DNA of 64,000 bases from Dongshaea marina (GTDB lineage Bacteria > Pseudomonadota > Gammaproteobacteria > Enterobacterales > Aeromonadaceae): positions 2,493,658 through 2,557,657 of the forward strand of contig NZ_CP028897.1 of the NCBI RefSeq assembly GCF_003072645.1, read 5' to 3'. Below the pieces are notes generated by a model, which was not told the origin of the DNA, did not search any database, and saw nothing but the letters and a program-made list of their open reading frames with translations. Within the stretch, counting starts at the first letter, position 1. Each line of letters begins with the position of its first letter. Positions 1 through 8,552 of the stretch are shown one piece after another. The translations under genes were made by a program, and so were the position numbers.

Positions 1-691
1 TCAAACCCAGGTTAAAATCATCGATCAACTCTTGTGAATGATTAAGACGCCGGGATGACATCATAAATAGCTGTTTTTTATCCAGGAGAGGCTGAATAAA
101 AACGGTCGGCTGCTTAAATTTTTTAGCCATCCGGTTTCTCTCATAGTTAAACACCCCATGGGCCATCACCACCATATCGACTCTTTTTCTAAAAAGCTTC
201 CTGACATTGAGGATCTGGTTAGTGGCCTCCTCTTTTTTGAGATACCGGGCATCATCAAAAGACTCACTGTTGGCCCAGCCCCGCCCGATACCTATAGTAT
301 AGGGCTTGAGATCTTCGAGGTTTTCATAGTGTGTAACTCCCAGCGACTTAAGAGCAATTAGCCCCAGCCTGATCTCGTAAAAGGGCTCACTGTAGATAAA
401 CCTTGTGGCACGCTCGGCGGTATAGTAAGCACCCATCAGGAGATCTGCCCGCCCCATTTCTGCCTCCTGCAGAGCACGCATCCAGGGAACGAAGCGAAAT
501 CTGGCCTGATGTCCGCTGACCTCAAGTGCCGTCCTCACCAATTCGGAAATGACACCGTCATTCGCCAGCTCACTGCCATAATAGGGGGCCCAATCCGAAG
601 ACACGATCTGCAACTCTCTGGCGGAGCTATCATGGATGCTCCATGTTCCCAGCATTAGGCAGAATAATAAATTAAGAGCACTTTTTTTCAT
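1..691 (-). CDS. Periplasmic solute-binding protein, family 3 (partial at window edge)
   Basis: My reading of the minus strand from an ATG at 691 gives an open frame that runs off the left edge, so the C-terminus is missing. The first 24 or so residues look like a signal peptide (MKK start, hydrophobic core). The body is an SBP_bac_3-like fold, with an early SDWAPYYGSEL segment, FVPWMRALQEAE, and DLLMGAYYTAERA followed by FIYSEPFYE. It is a close tandem paralogue of the next gene: about two thirds of positions match by eye, including the LNVRKLF-[KR]-RVDM block. No permease or ATPase gene is visible nearby, so it is an orphan binding protein, perhaps sensory or an accessory to a distant transporter. 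The ligand cannot be inferred. Confidence 0.8.
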   Translation of the reverse strand, partial: MKKSALNLLFCLMLGTWSIHDSSARELQIVSSDWAPYYGSELANDGVISELVRTALEVSGHQARFRFVPWMRALQEAEMGRADLLMGAYYTAERATRFIYSEPFYEIRLGLIALKSLGVTHYENLEDLKPYTIGIGRGWANSESFDDARYLKKEEATNQILNVRKLFRKRVDMVVMAHGVFNYERNRMAKKFKQPTVFIQPLLDKKQLFMMSSRRLNHSQELIDDFNLGL

Positions 692-709
692 TTTATAGTC
701 CCGGCTTGA

Positions 710-1498
710 CTAACGTTTGCGCCCTTCGCTTTCAACTAACTTGGAGGTGAAGCCAAAACGTTCCAGGATCTTCTGATAGCTACCATCGCGCATCATCTGG
801 CCTAACCCCTTGTTAAAGTCATCAATCAGCTGCTGAGATTGAGGGTTACTCTTTGAAGCGATCAGATAAAGCGGCTTTCGATCCAGTAGTGGCTCGACGA
901 ACACTGTAGGCTCGATCATCTTTTTGGGCATCTTGCTTTTCTCGTAATTAAATACCCCGTGAGACATCACAATCATATCGACCCTATGTTTAAACAGCTT
1001 TCGCACGTTGAGGATCTGATTAGAAGCGACCTCTTTTTGTAAATAAGCAGCACGATCAAAGAGCTCGCTGTTTGCAAACCCTCTGTTGACCCCAATGGTA
1101 TACTTCGTAAGATCTTCAAGTTTACGGTAATGGGTGACTCCCAAAGACCTCAGTGCGATTAATCCGACTTTAATCTCATAAAAGGGATGACTGTAGATAA
1201 AGATCTTATCGCGCTCCCGTGTATAGTAGGCACCCATCAAAATATCTGAGACCCCGGCTTCAGCCTCTTTAACCGCACGCTTCCAGGGAACATAACGGAC
1301 CTCAGATTTTCGACCGGATTTCTCGAAAGCTGTTTTTACCAAGACAGTGATCACTCCCCCTTCATCGAGTTCAGAGCCAAAGTAGGGAGCCCAGTCCGTG
1401 GTCACCATGCTGACGGTTTTTACCGGGGAGGTGAAAGCGCTGAAGGTAAAAAGGCAAAATATCAATGCCAAGACCCAAGACATCCTGTGGCAATCCAT
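710..1498 (-). CDS. Periplasmic solute-binding protein, family 3
   Basis: A 262-residue secreted protein of the bacterial extracellular solute-binding family 3. The start at 1498 gives MDCHRM before the hydrophobic stretch. A start at M6 (MSWVLALIFCLF) would leave a cleaner signal peptide and is equally possible. Family signatures are TDWAPYFGSEL near the mature N-terminus, YVPWKRAVKEAE, and a C-terminal FNKGLGQMMRDG followed by YQKILERFGF. The stop is 18 bases from the start of the downstream paralogue, so the two are probably co-transcribed. They look like a recent tandem duplication. Family members bind amino acids or other small polar solutes, or act as sensory domains. No ligand is predictable here and no transport partner is present. 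Confidence 0.82.
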   Translation of the reverse strand: MDCHRMSWVLALIFCLFTFSAFTSPVKTVSMVTTDWAPYFGSELDEGGVITVLVKTAFEKSGRKSEVRYVPWKRAVKEAEAGVSDILMGAYYTRERDKIFIYSHPFYEIKVGLIALRSLGVTHYRKLEDLTKYTIGVNRGFANSELFDRAAYLQKEVASNQILNVRKLFKHRVDMIVMSHGVFNYEKSKMPKKMIEPTVFVEPLLDRKPLYLIASKSNPQSQQLIDDFNKGLGQMMRDGSYQKILERFGFTSKLVESEGRKR

Positions 1499-2423
1499 GT
1501 GCAGAAACCTAAGCGGATAGCGTTGATCTTAAGTGTTGCTCAGATCCGGTTTTTTTCCCAATCTCAATGATTGTGACTCCCCCGATCTTACGGATTAAGT
1601 AATAATCGGAACGGGGCGGATCTGAATCTCAGCAGAGCCTAACTCGGCCACCCGATACGGGCTCGCAGGAAAAATCAAATCGCAGCATCATCTTCAGCTG
1701 GATGCCATTGAAGTCATCCATCAGGGATCCAGGGAGATCCAGATCTTTACCTGCAGCTATACAGCTCTTTACTCACTAAGGCGGCGTTGAGATCTGAGGC
1801 CCACTGATGAGTCACTCATTAAGTAGCACAGTGACGCTCTTAGCATGGGAAAAGCCCGTCGCACAAAACACTCTGCTTCTTATTCTTCGACGGAACGCTG
1901 ACACGATCCAGCGAATGGTTTTTATTCACCCTGCCCTCCGGATTAAACATGAATCGCTTCAGCAAGACACTGATACTCTTTCGCAGCGCTGCGATTATCT
2001 ATTTATTTAATCCGCCGATATAGATGAGAGCTAAAGTTCTATTCATGGATAAAGAGAACTCCCAACACCTTGAGATCTCGCCTATCCTCGCCTATCGGTT
2101 GAACTCTGAGATCCTACACACTTTTGCTAAGAGGTAATGAGTGTCATAACCGACGACTGGCACCCTTTCAAACTGTTTTTAAAGGAATTATATGGGTGTT
2201 CGCTACATATTTGGTTTTGTACTCCTCCTTCAACGGATACAAAGAATACAGATACGAATGCAATGCCAAGTCACCGCCTTAGCCTAAGCTGGCACTCCCG
2301 GCCTGCAACTTATTTAAGAAATAGAGTGAGCCGAGTCTAAGTTTTCAAATAACTCCCTGTTAGCCTCATTAATCGTAACGCTATTATCAATCGTCCCACT
2401 AAAGATGATATGGAGCTAAGCAG
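1499..2423. other. Intergenic region, no gene recognised
   Basis: About 925 bases between the divergent binding-protein pair and the GH31 gene. Open frames of 67 codons exist on the plus strand (1807-2010, 2137-2340), but their products have no recognisable features, no convincing ribosome binding site and unusual composition. Promoters for both flanking units must lie here. I could not single out a reliable one. Confidence 0.5.
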
Positions 2424-4445
2424 ATGAAGATTGAATACTCCCAGGACTCACTCTCGATCACCCATCAAGGAGAGACTCTTTTTTCCCATCAGACTGACTT
2501 CCCCGCTTTTTACCTGGGTCGGGGCAAGGAGAAGATAGAGATCTATCGGGGCAACTTTGATATTGATGATTATATTGAATCGCGCATTGAGCTCTCATCC
2601 ATACATCAGATTGACCATAATGTGTTCCAGTTCTCTCAAGCTCCCACTACACCACCCCTACTCCAGGTTAGCTTTTTAGAAGAGGGCGACAGGTTAACCC
2701 TGCAAATTACCCCACTTGATACCAGTTACAACCGCTTCTGGGGACGCCTCCCTGCACAAAAACAAGAGCATGTATGGGGATGCGGTGAACAGATGTCCTA
2801 TTTCGATCTGCGAGGGCGCCACTATCCATTATGGACCTCCGAGCCTGGAGTGGGCCGTCACCCTGATAGTGAAATAAAATGGAAAGCGGATGTGATGGGC
2901 AAAGCGGGTGGCGATTATTATCACACCAATTACCCACAGCCAACCTTCATCTCATCGCGCAAATACAGTTGTCATGTTGAGACCACAGCCTATGCAGATT
3001 TCGATTTTCGCAATGAGGCATTTCACGAACTACAGGTCTGGGAGATCCCCAGCGAGATCCAGCTACAAACAGCCGACACTTATCTGGGGATCATCGAAAA
3101 GCTATCTGAAAAGTTTGGCCGCCAACCCAGACTGCCGGAGTGGATTTATAAGGGAGCGATCCTGGGCCTTAAAGGAGGAGAAGTAAACACCTTCTCCCGG
3201 TTGGAGAACGCGCTGGCTCACGGCGTCGAGGTCTCAGGCCTGTGGAGTGAAGATTGGTGTGGCCTGCGTGTCACCTCCTTTGGCAAGCGATTGTTCTGGG
3301 ACTGGGACTGGAAACAGCACCAGGAGCGTTACCCGAATCTGCCGGCAAAAATCAGGGAGCTGGAAGATAAGGGGATCGCCTTCATGGCCTATGTTAACCC
3401 CTACCTGTGTAACGATGGATCTTTGTTCCCCATCGCCGAGGAGATGGGCTATATGGCTCGGGATAAGGATGGCAATGTGGCCCTGGTCGATTTTGGTGAG
3501 TTTGATTGTGGTTGTATCGATTTCACCAACCCGGAGGCGATGACCTGGTTCCGTGATACCGTACTTCGCCAAAACATGCTGGATATGGGGATCAAGGGAT
3601 GGATGGCCGACTTTGGTGAATACCTTCCCACTGAAAATATCTATCTGCATAATGAGGCCGATGCCAAGGTGATGCATAACGCCTGGCCAACCCTATGGGC
3701 TCAGTGTAATGCCGAAGCCTTGGAGCTCAATGGCCAAACCTCCGATGCCATCTTCTTTATGCGTGCTGGCTATACCGGAGTTCAGCAATATTGCCCGCTG
3801 CTGTGGGCGGGCGATCAGTGTGTTGACTTTAGCCGCCATGATGGCCTGATCTCTGTGGTCTCCGGCGCTCTGTCTTCAGGAATGCTCGGCAATGCCTACC
3901 ACCACTCAGATATCGGTGGCTACACCTCCCTGTTCGGCAATCGCCGCACCAAGGAGCTGTTTGACCGCTGGGTTGAGATGGCAGCCTTCACCCCGGTGAT
4001 GCGCACCCATGAAGGTAACCGGCCGGACGAAAACTTCCAGTTTGATCATGATGCAGATACCCTTGCTCACTTCGGACGGATGACCCGCATCTACCGCCAC
4101 CTCAATCCCTACCTGAAAACCCTGGTCAATGAAGCAGCTGAGAAGGGTTATCCGGTTCAACGTGCGCTGGTGCTGCACTTTGAGAACGATCCAGAGACTT
4201 ACACCATGCAGGATCAGTACATGTATGGTCCGGATCTGCTGGTGGCTCCGGTACATCAGGAGGGGGTAATCGAGTGGACCAGCTACCTGCCCGCAGGCGA
4301 GCAGTGGACCCACCTGTGGAGTGGTCAAACCTTTAGCGGTGGCCAGCGTGTTACCGTGCCCGCACCTATCGGAGAGCCGCCGGTATTTTACCGGGCCCAC
4401 AGCCACTGGAAAAAGCTCTTTTCTGAAATATCCGCTATAAAGTAA
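2424..4445 (+). CDS. yihQ: Sulfoquinovosidase (GH31 alpha-glycosidase, YihQ-like)
   Basis: 673 residues, close to the 678 of E. coli YihQ, and alignable by eye over its whole length. It should release sulfoquinovose from sulfoquinovosyl glycerides. The GH31 nucleophile is D396 in WMADFGEYLP and the acid/base is D464 in WAGDQ. From memory of the E. coli enzyme, the sulfonate-binding residues are Q262, Q288, R301, W304 and Y508. The matching positions here are K250, E276, R289, W292 and Y500. This is the K-E-R-W-Y set I recall from the Agrobacterium-type enzyme, not the E. coli Q-Q-R-W-Y set. No signal peptide is seen, so it is cytoplasmic. None of the usual sulfoglycolysis partners (transporter, isomerase, kinase, aldolase) adjoin it. 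A GGAGC ribosome site precedes the start. Confidence 0.88.
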   Translation: MKIEYSQDSLSITHQGETLFSHQTDFPAFYLGRGKEKIEIYRGNFDIDDYIESRIELSSIHQIDHNVFQFSQAPTTPPLLQVSFLEEGDRLTLQITPLDTSYNRFWGRLPAQKQEHVWGCGEQMSYFDLRGRHYPLWTSEPGVGRHPDSEIKWKADVMGKAGGDYYHTNYPQPTFISSRKYSCHVETTAYADFDFRNEAFHELQVWEIPSEIQLQTADTYLGIIEKLSEKFGRQPRLPEWIYKGAILGLKGGEVNTFSRLENALAHGVEVSGLWSEDWCGLRVTSFGKRLFWDWDWKQHQERYPNLPAKIRELEDKGIAFMAYVNPYLCNDGSLFPIAEEMGYMARDKDGNVALVDFGEFDCGCIDFTNPEAMTWFRDTVLRQNMLDMGIKGWMADFGEYLPTENIYLHNEADAKVMHNAWPTLWAQCNAEALELNGQTSDAIFFMRAGYTGVQQYCPLLWAGDQCVDFSRHDGLISVVSGALSSGMLGNAYHHSDIGGYTSLFGNRRTKELFDRWVEMAAFTPVMRTHEGNRPDENFQFDHDADTLAHFGRMTRIYRHLNPYLKTLVNEAAEKGYPVQRALVLHFENDPETYTMQDQYMYGPDLLVAPVHQEGVIEWTSYLPAGEQWTHLWSGQTFSGGQRVTVPAPIGEPPVFYRAHSHWKKLFSEISAIK

Positions 4446-4571
4446 CAATTTAGAAATTTATCTGTAAACTGAACGAATACTAGCTGGCAAACGATGCCAG
4501 CTAGCATTCGTTGCGATTTATACGGCTCAAATCTGCGTGGGATAGACAACCAATACAATGTGAGGTAGCTG

Positions 4572-5006
4572 GTGGATATAAAAGTAACAACCGAGCCAAC
4601 TCTGGCTGACATTCAGGATATTAATAACGGACTGCGCGAGCATAATGCTCCCTATTTGGGGGATGTTTTCAGAACAGAGATCGCCTGCTTCGCATACAAA
4701 GCAAACGGCGAGAAGTCGGGGGGAATTTACGGGGAAATTTTAGGTCACTGGCTGTTTATCAAAAAACTCTGGGTCGACAAGAGCGATAAAACCAGGGGAC
4801 TGGGTACAAAGCTTCTCAACCAGGCAGAGTCCTACGCGATCGAAAAAGGCTGTCACTCCTGTCTTCTGGATACATTTAGTTTCCAGGCCAGACCATTTTA
4901 CGAGAAAAATGGTTATACGGTTCAGATGACTCTGGAAAATCATCCGATCTCTGGGGAGCGTTACTACCTGACTAAACCGCTGCAAGCCAAAGAGATCCAG
5001 CCTTAA
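4572..5006 (+). CDS. GNAT-family N-acetyltransferase
   Basis: 144 residues starting at GTG, with a GAGGT ribosome site five bases upstream (4562-4566). The GNAT fold shows as a central strand GHWLFIKKLWVD, then the acetyl-CoA pyrophosphate loop in the form TRGLGTKLLNQAE, helix and strand GCHSCLLDTFSFQA, and the final RPFYEKNGYTV motif typical of the family. Small stand-alone members acetylate amines on antibiotics, polyamines or protein N-termini, and the substrate cannot be read from this sequence. It is a single-gene unit between the GH31 gene and the convergent ribosomal protein operon. Confidence 0.8.
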   Translation: MDIKVTTEPTLADIQDINNGLREHNAPYLGDVFRTEIACFAYKANGEKSGGIYGEILGHWLFIKKLWVDKSDKTRGLGTKLLNQAESYAIEKGCHSCLLDTFSFQARPFYEKNGYTVQMTLENHPISGERYYLTKPLQAKEIQP

Positions 5007-5190
5007 ACCAAATCATTGGTGGAGCATTCAGCTCGACTCATTCGCCCTGGGCTTGGCAGTGTTCTGATCTTGAATCATTCGCCTGTAACTATTCCTCTGA
5101 GCGGTCAATCTTTGGTACAAAAAGCTAGCTCATATCAAGAGTGGGCTATGCAGGGTAATGACTCCTTCTCCAGCTATGGTTTCAGGCATA

Positions 5191-5216
5191 AAAAAAGGGA
5201 CCCGAAGGTCCCCTTT
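5191..5216 (-). terminator. Rho-independent terminator of the thrS-infC-rpmI-rplT operon
   Basis: GGGACC (5197-5202), tetraloop CGAA, GGTCCC (5207-5212). The stem is flanked by A-runs on one side and T-runs on the other, so it can act in both directions. It lies just beyond the rplT stop at 5237. Confidence 0.85.
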
Positions 5217-5236
5217 TTCACTATAACCGACTTAAA

Positions 5237-5596
5237 TTAAGCGGCCAGAGCTTCTTTTGCTTTAGCAGCCAGGGCTGTGAAAGCATTTTGGTCGTGAACA
5301 GCGATATCAGCTAGGATCTTACGATCGATCTCGATAGAAGCCTTCTTCAGACCGTCGATGAAACGGCTGTAGGACAGACCGTTCTGACGAGATGCAGCGT
5401 TGATACGCGCAATCCACAGTTGACGGAACTGACGCTTCTTCTGACGACGGTCACGATAAGCGTATTGACCCGCTTTAGTTACTGCCTGAACCGCTACGCG
5501 ATAAACGCGTGAGCGAGCACCATAGTAACCTTTAGCTTGATTCAGTACTTTCTTGTGACGAGCACGAGCTGTCACACCACGTTTTACTCTTGGCAT
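5237..5596 (-). CDS. rplT: 50S ribosomal protein L20
   Basis: 119 residues, full length for the family. The N-terminal [15 protein letters not shown] tail and [13 protein letters not shown] are hallmarks of L20, which binds 23S rRNA early in large-subunit assembly. In enterics L20 also represses its own operon by binding mRNA upstream of rpmI. It is the last gene of the operon, 18 bases after rpmI, and is followed by the terminator at 5191-5216. Sequence conservation leaves no doubt. Confidence 0.98.
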   Translation of the reverse strand: MPRVKRGVTARARHKKVLNQAKGYYGARSRVYRVAVQAVTKAGQYAYRDRRQKKRQFRQLWIARINAASRQNGLSYSRFIDGLKKASIEIDRKILADIAVHDQNAFTALAAKAKEALAA

Positions 5597-5614
5597 TTCT
5601 CACACTCTCCTAAT

Positions 5615-5812
5615 TTAAGCGTATGGCAACATATCTTTGATCTGAGCTACATCTGAACTTGCGACCATGGACTTGGCACGCAGGTGCAGCTTACGCTTAG
5701 AGCTTTTCTTAGTAAGAATGTGACGCAGGTGAGATTGCTTACGCTTGAATCCACCTGATGCAGTCTTTTTAAAACGCTTTGCAGCGCCTTTGTTTGACTT
5801 AATCTTCGGCAT
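5615..5812 (-). CDS. rpmI: 50S ribosomal protein L35
   Basis: 65 residues, normal length. The protein is very basic, with the expected [17 protein letters not shown] start and the [11 protein letters not shown] segment. It lies between infC and rplT in the conserved order and is probably translated in coupling with rplT. Confidence 0.98.
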   Translation of the reverse strand: MPKIKSNKGAAKRFKKTASGGFKRKQSHLRHILTKKSSKRKLHLRAKSMVASSDVAQIKDMLPYA

Positions 5813-5858
5813 TTTTAACTCCGCATTGTTAAATACAACTAAAACACAGGGCGAATCG

Positions 5859-5880
5859 CCGGCTAACCGAGGCTAGCCGG
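5859..5880 (-). promoter_or_regulatory. Hairpin in the infC-rpmI spacer, candidate L20 control element
   Basis: CCGGCTA (5859-5865) pairs with TAGCCGG (5874-5880) across an eight-base loop. It sits between the infC stop and the rpmI start. In E. coli this spacer carries RNA structures bound by L20 for feedback control. The stem and position are seen. The role is inferred, and no long U-tract follows, so a plain terminator is less likely. Confidence 0.5.
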
Positions 5881-5900
5881 TAATTACTTGCAAAGCCCTG

Positions 5901-6443
5901 TTATTTCTTCTTCGGGGCAAGCACCATGATCGCCTGGCGACCCTCAACCTTCGGGAAAGACTCTACCTGGGCCAGTTCGGTCAGGTCATCTTTGATCCGG
6001 TTAAGCAGAGCGATACCAAGATCCTGGTGGGCCATTTCACGACCACGAAAACGCAGTGTTACTTTGGCCTTATTGCCTTCTTCAATAAAGCGAGTCAGGT
6101 TGCGTAGTTTTACCTGATAATCGCCTTCATCAGTTCCAGGCCGGAACTTAACTTCCTTTACCTGGATCTGCTTTTGCTTTTTGCGCTGCTCTTTATCAGC
6201 TTTACTCTTTTCATAGAGATATTTGCCGTAGTCCATGATACGACAAACCGGTGGCGTCGCATTAGGGCTAATTTCGACCAGGTCTACATTATGCTCTGCA
6301 GCCTGACCTAAAGCATCCTGGATAGAGACAATTCCAATCGGCTCACCATCAAGCCCGACCAGACGTACCTCTTTTTCCCTAATATCTTCGTTGAGTCGAT
6401 TACGGGGTGCCGTTGGCTTACCCCCTCTCTTTCCACCTTTTAT
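5901..6443 (-). CDS. infC: Translation initiation factor IF-3 (non-AUG start)
   Basis: The only in-frame ATG, at 6236, would remove the whole N-terminal domain. The homologous frame continues upstream to a rare start right after the thrS stop. ATA at 6443 aligns exactly with the E. coli start (KGGKR follows) and gives 180 residues. ATT at 6446, one codon earlier, is the alternative and is the codon E. coli uses. GGAGG at 6452-6456 serves either. IF-3 rejects non-AUG starts, so such a codon lets the factor repress its own translation. The N-domain ([17 protein letters not shown]), linker and C-domain ([12 protein letters not shown]) are complete. thrS and infC are separated by three bases at most. 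Confidence 0.93.
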   Translation of the reverse strand: MKGGKRGGKPTAPRNRLNEDIREKEVRLVGLDGEPIGIVSIQDALGQAAEHNVDLVEISPNATPPVCRIMDYGKYLYEKSKADKEQRKKQKQIQVKEVKFRPGTDEGDYQVKLRNLTRFIEEGNKAKVTLRFRGREMAHQDLGIALLNRIKDDLTELAQVESFPKVEGRQAIMVLAPKKK

Positions 6444-6446
6444 AAT

Positions 6447-8375
6447 TTATTCCTCCAGTTTATTTGGACTACGGGTCGCAATTTCTTCTTTGATCATCTG
6501 GGCAACCTTTTCGATACTGAATTTGCCCAGGTCAACGCCCTTGCGCGTTCGAACTGCTACCTCTCCGGCTTCGACCTCTTTGTCGCCGCAGACCAGCATA
6601 TAAGGGACCCGTTTCAAGGTATGCTCGCGGATTTTAAAGCCTATCTTCTCATTTCTCAAGTCCGAAACGACACGAATTCCCTCTTTTGTCAGTGCCTGAG
6701 TGACTTGTTGCACATATTCTGACTGATTATCAGTGATATTCATCACCACAGCCTGAACCGGCGCCAGCCAGGTTGGGAAGAATCCGGCATACTCTTCGAT
6801 GAGAATTCCCAGGAACCGCTCCAGAGAGCCCAGAATAGCACGGTGGATCATCACAGGAATGTGACGCTCGTTGTCTTCGCCAACAAAAGAAGCACTCAGC
6901 CGCTCCGGTAGCGAGAAGTCGAGCTGGATGGTACCACACTGCCATGCACGATTCAGACAGTCATGCAGGGTAAATTCAATCTTAGGACCGTAGAAGGCGC
7001 CCTCACCCGGCAGGATCTCGAACTCGATGTCACGAGAACGCAGCGACTGCTTGAGTGCCTCTTCCGCCTTATCCCAGATCGCATCGTCACCGATCCGCTT
7101 CTCGGGACGGGTGGAGAGCTTCACCTCGATATTATTAAAGCCAAAGGTGCTATACAGGTCATAGACCATATCGATACAGGAGGAGACCTCATCCTGTACC
7201 TGATCTTCGGTACAGAAGATATGGGCATCATCCTGGGTGAAACCACGAACCCGCATCAGGCCATGCAGGGCGCCGGAAGGCTCACAACGGTGACAGCAAC
7301 CAAACTCTGCCATCCGCAGCGGCAGATCACGATAAGATTTCAGGCCCTGGTTGAAGATCTGCACGTGACCCGGGCAATTCATCGGCTTGATCGCATATTC
7401 ACGGTTCTCGGTTGAGGTGGTGAACATGTTTTCCGCATACTTATCCCAGTGACCGGAGCGTTCCCACAGGACACGGTCCATCATCATCGGACCTTTCACT
7501 TCCTGATAATCATATTCGGTCAGCTTTTCACGGACAAACTTCTCCAGCTCCAGGAAAATTTTCCAGCCATCATTGTGCCAGAACACCATTCCCGGCGCTT
7601 CCTCCTGGAGATGATACAGATCCAGCTGCTTACCGATTTTACGGTGATCACGCTTAGCCGCCTCTTCCAGGTGCTTGAGGTGTCCTTTCAGCTGCTTTTT
7701 ATCCGCCCAGGCGGTACCATAGATCCGCTGCAACATCTTATTCTGAGAGTCACCACGCCAGTAAGCGCCTGACACTTTAAGGATCTTAAAGTGGTGGCAG
7801 AACCGCATGTTAGGGACATGGGGGCCACGGCACATATCGACATACTCTTCATGATGATACAGAGCCGGGGTTTCATGGCGGCCGATATTTTCATCGAGGA
7901 TCGCTGTTTTATAGGGTTCTTCGCGCTCCTCAAACACATCATGCGCTTCCTGCCAGCTCACGGTTTTCTTGATGACATCATAGTTGCTCTTGGCAAGCTC
8001 CATCATCCGCTTTTCCAGCAGATCCAGATCTTCCTGGGTCAGGGACCTGTCCAGGTCGATGTCATAGTAAAAGCCATTTTCGATCACAGGACCGATCGCC
8101 ATCTCAGTCTCTGGCCATAGCTGCTTGATCGCGTGACCCAGCAGGTGTGCGCAGGAGTGGCGGATAATCTCCAGACCCTCATCATTTTTTGGGGTAATGA
8201 TCGACAAGTTAACATCGCTGTCGATCTTGTCGGTCGCATCGACCAGGATCCCATCAACCCGGCCGGCAAGACAAGACTTGGCCAGGCCCGGGCCGATATC
8301 AGCAGCGACTTCGAGAACGGAAACTGGATGAGGGAAATGGCGAGTTGAGCCATCAGGAAGTGTAATGATTGGCAT
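6447..8375 (-). CDS. thrS: Threonyl-tRNA synthetase
   Basis: 642 residues, matching the E. coli enzyme. Domains in order: TGS (1-60), the N2 editing domain with HSCAH at 73-77 and DMCRGPH around 180-186, the class II catalytic core ([10 protein letters not shown] carries a zinc ligand), and the C-terminal anticodon-binding domain. All four editing residues (two His, Cys, His) are intact, unlike the paralogue upstream. It opens the thrS-infC-rpmI-rplT operon. The leader carries a tRNA-Thr anticodon-arm mimic (8396-8416), so translational autorepression as in E. coli is expected. The ribosome site is AAGGAT. Confidence 0.98.
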   Translation of the reverse strand: MPIITLPDGSTRHFPHPVSVLEVAADIGPGLAKSCLAGRVDGILVDATDKIDSDVNLSIITPKNDEGLEIIRHSCAHLLGHAIKQLWPETEMAIGPVIENGFYYDIDLDRSLTQEDLDLLEKRMMELAKSNYDVIKKTVSWQEAHDVFEEREEPYKTAILDENIGRHETPALYHHEEYVDMCRGPHVPNMRFCHHFKILKVSGAYWRGDSQNKMLQRIYGTAWADKKQLKGHLKHLEEAAKRDHRKIGKQLDLYHLQEEAPGMVFWHNDGWKIFLELEKFVREKLTEYDYQEVKGPMMMDRVLWERSGHWDKYAENMFTTSTENREYAIKPMNCPGHVQIFNQGLKSYRDLPLRMAEFGCCHRCEPSGALHGLMRVRGFTQDDAHIFCTEDQVQDEVSSCIDMVYDLYSTFGFNNIEVKLSTRPEKRIGDDAIWDKAEEALKQSLRSRDIEFEILPGEGAFYGPKIEFTLHDCLNRAWQCGTIQLDFSLPERLSASFVGEDNERHIPVMIHRAILGSLERFLGILIEEYAGFFPTWLAPVQAVVMNITDNQSEYVQQVTQALTKEGIRVVSDLRNEKIGFKIREHTLKRVPYMLVCGDKEVEAGEVAVRTRKGVDLGKFSIEKVAQMIKEEIATRSPNKLEE

Positions 8376-8395
8376 ATTTATATCCTTTTACAGTG

Positions 8396-8416
8396 GTGGC
8401 CCCTACCAAAGGCCAC
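8396..8416 (-). promoter_or_regulatory. thrS translational operator: tRNA-Thr anticodon-arm mimic
   Basis: Read on the minus strand, GTGGCCT (8416-8410) pairs with GGGCCAC (8402-8396), with a T-G closing pair, around the seven-base loop TTGGTAG. That loop matches the anticodon loop of tRNA-Thr(GGU), TTGGTAA, except for its last base, and puts GGT at anticodon positions 34-36. The hairpin ends 20 bases before the thrS ATG, just upstream of the AAGGAT ribosome site. This is where E. coli operator domain 2 lies relative to the ribosome site. Hairpin and loop are seen. Binding by ThrRS is inferred from the known E. coli mechanism. Confidence 0.8.
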
Positions 8417-8485
8417 ATGCATCTTTTACATAATGTTTGATGATTGATTCAACGGCCCCGTTCCAGCGAACAGAACTGGTGCGCC

Positions 8486-8507
8486 TGAGATGACTCTGGT
8501 CATCTCA
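8486..8507 (-). promoter_or_regulatory. Second hairpin in the thrS leader, possible operator domain 4
   Basis: TGAGATGAC (8486-8494) and GTCATCTCA (8499-8507) form a perfect nine-base-pair stem with a four-base loop, 111-132 bases upstream of the thrS start. E. coli thrS has two operator stem-loops joined by a single-stranded linker, and this could be the distal one. It could also be a weak terminator for the upstream paralogue, but no U-tract follows. Confidence 0.45.
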
Positions 8508-8552
8508 TAGCAGGGTCCGTTTGAGCGCCACAGACTAGCATAACCGAGAGAA

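Noticed and set aside
1807..2340. Two 67-residue open frames upstream of the GH31 gene
   Set aside because: No start signals or recognisable features; ordinary length for chance frames.
5016..5240. 74-residue open frame over the rplT terminator
   Set aside because: It reads through the terminator hairpin into rplT and has no coding character.
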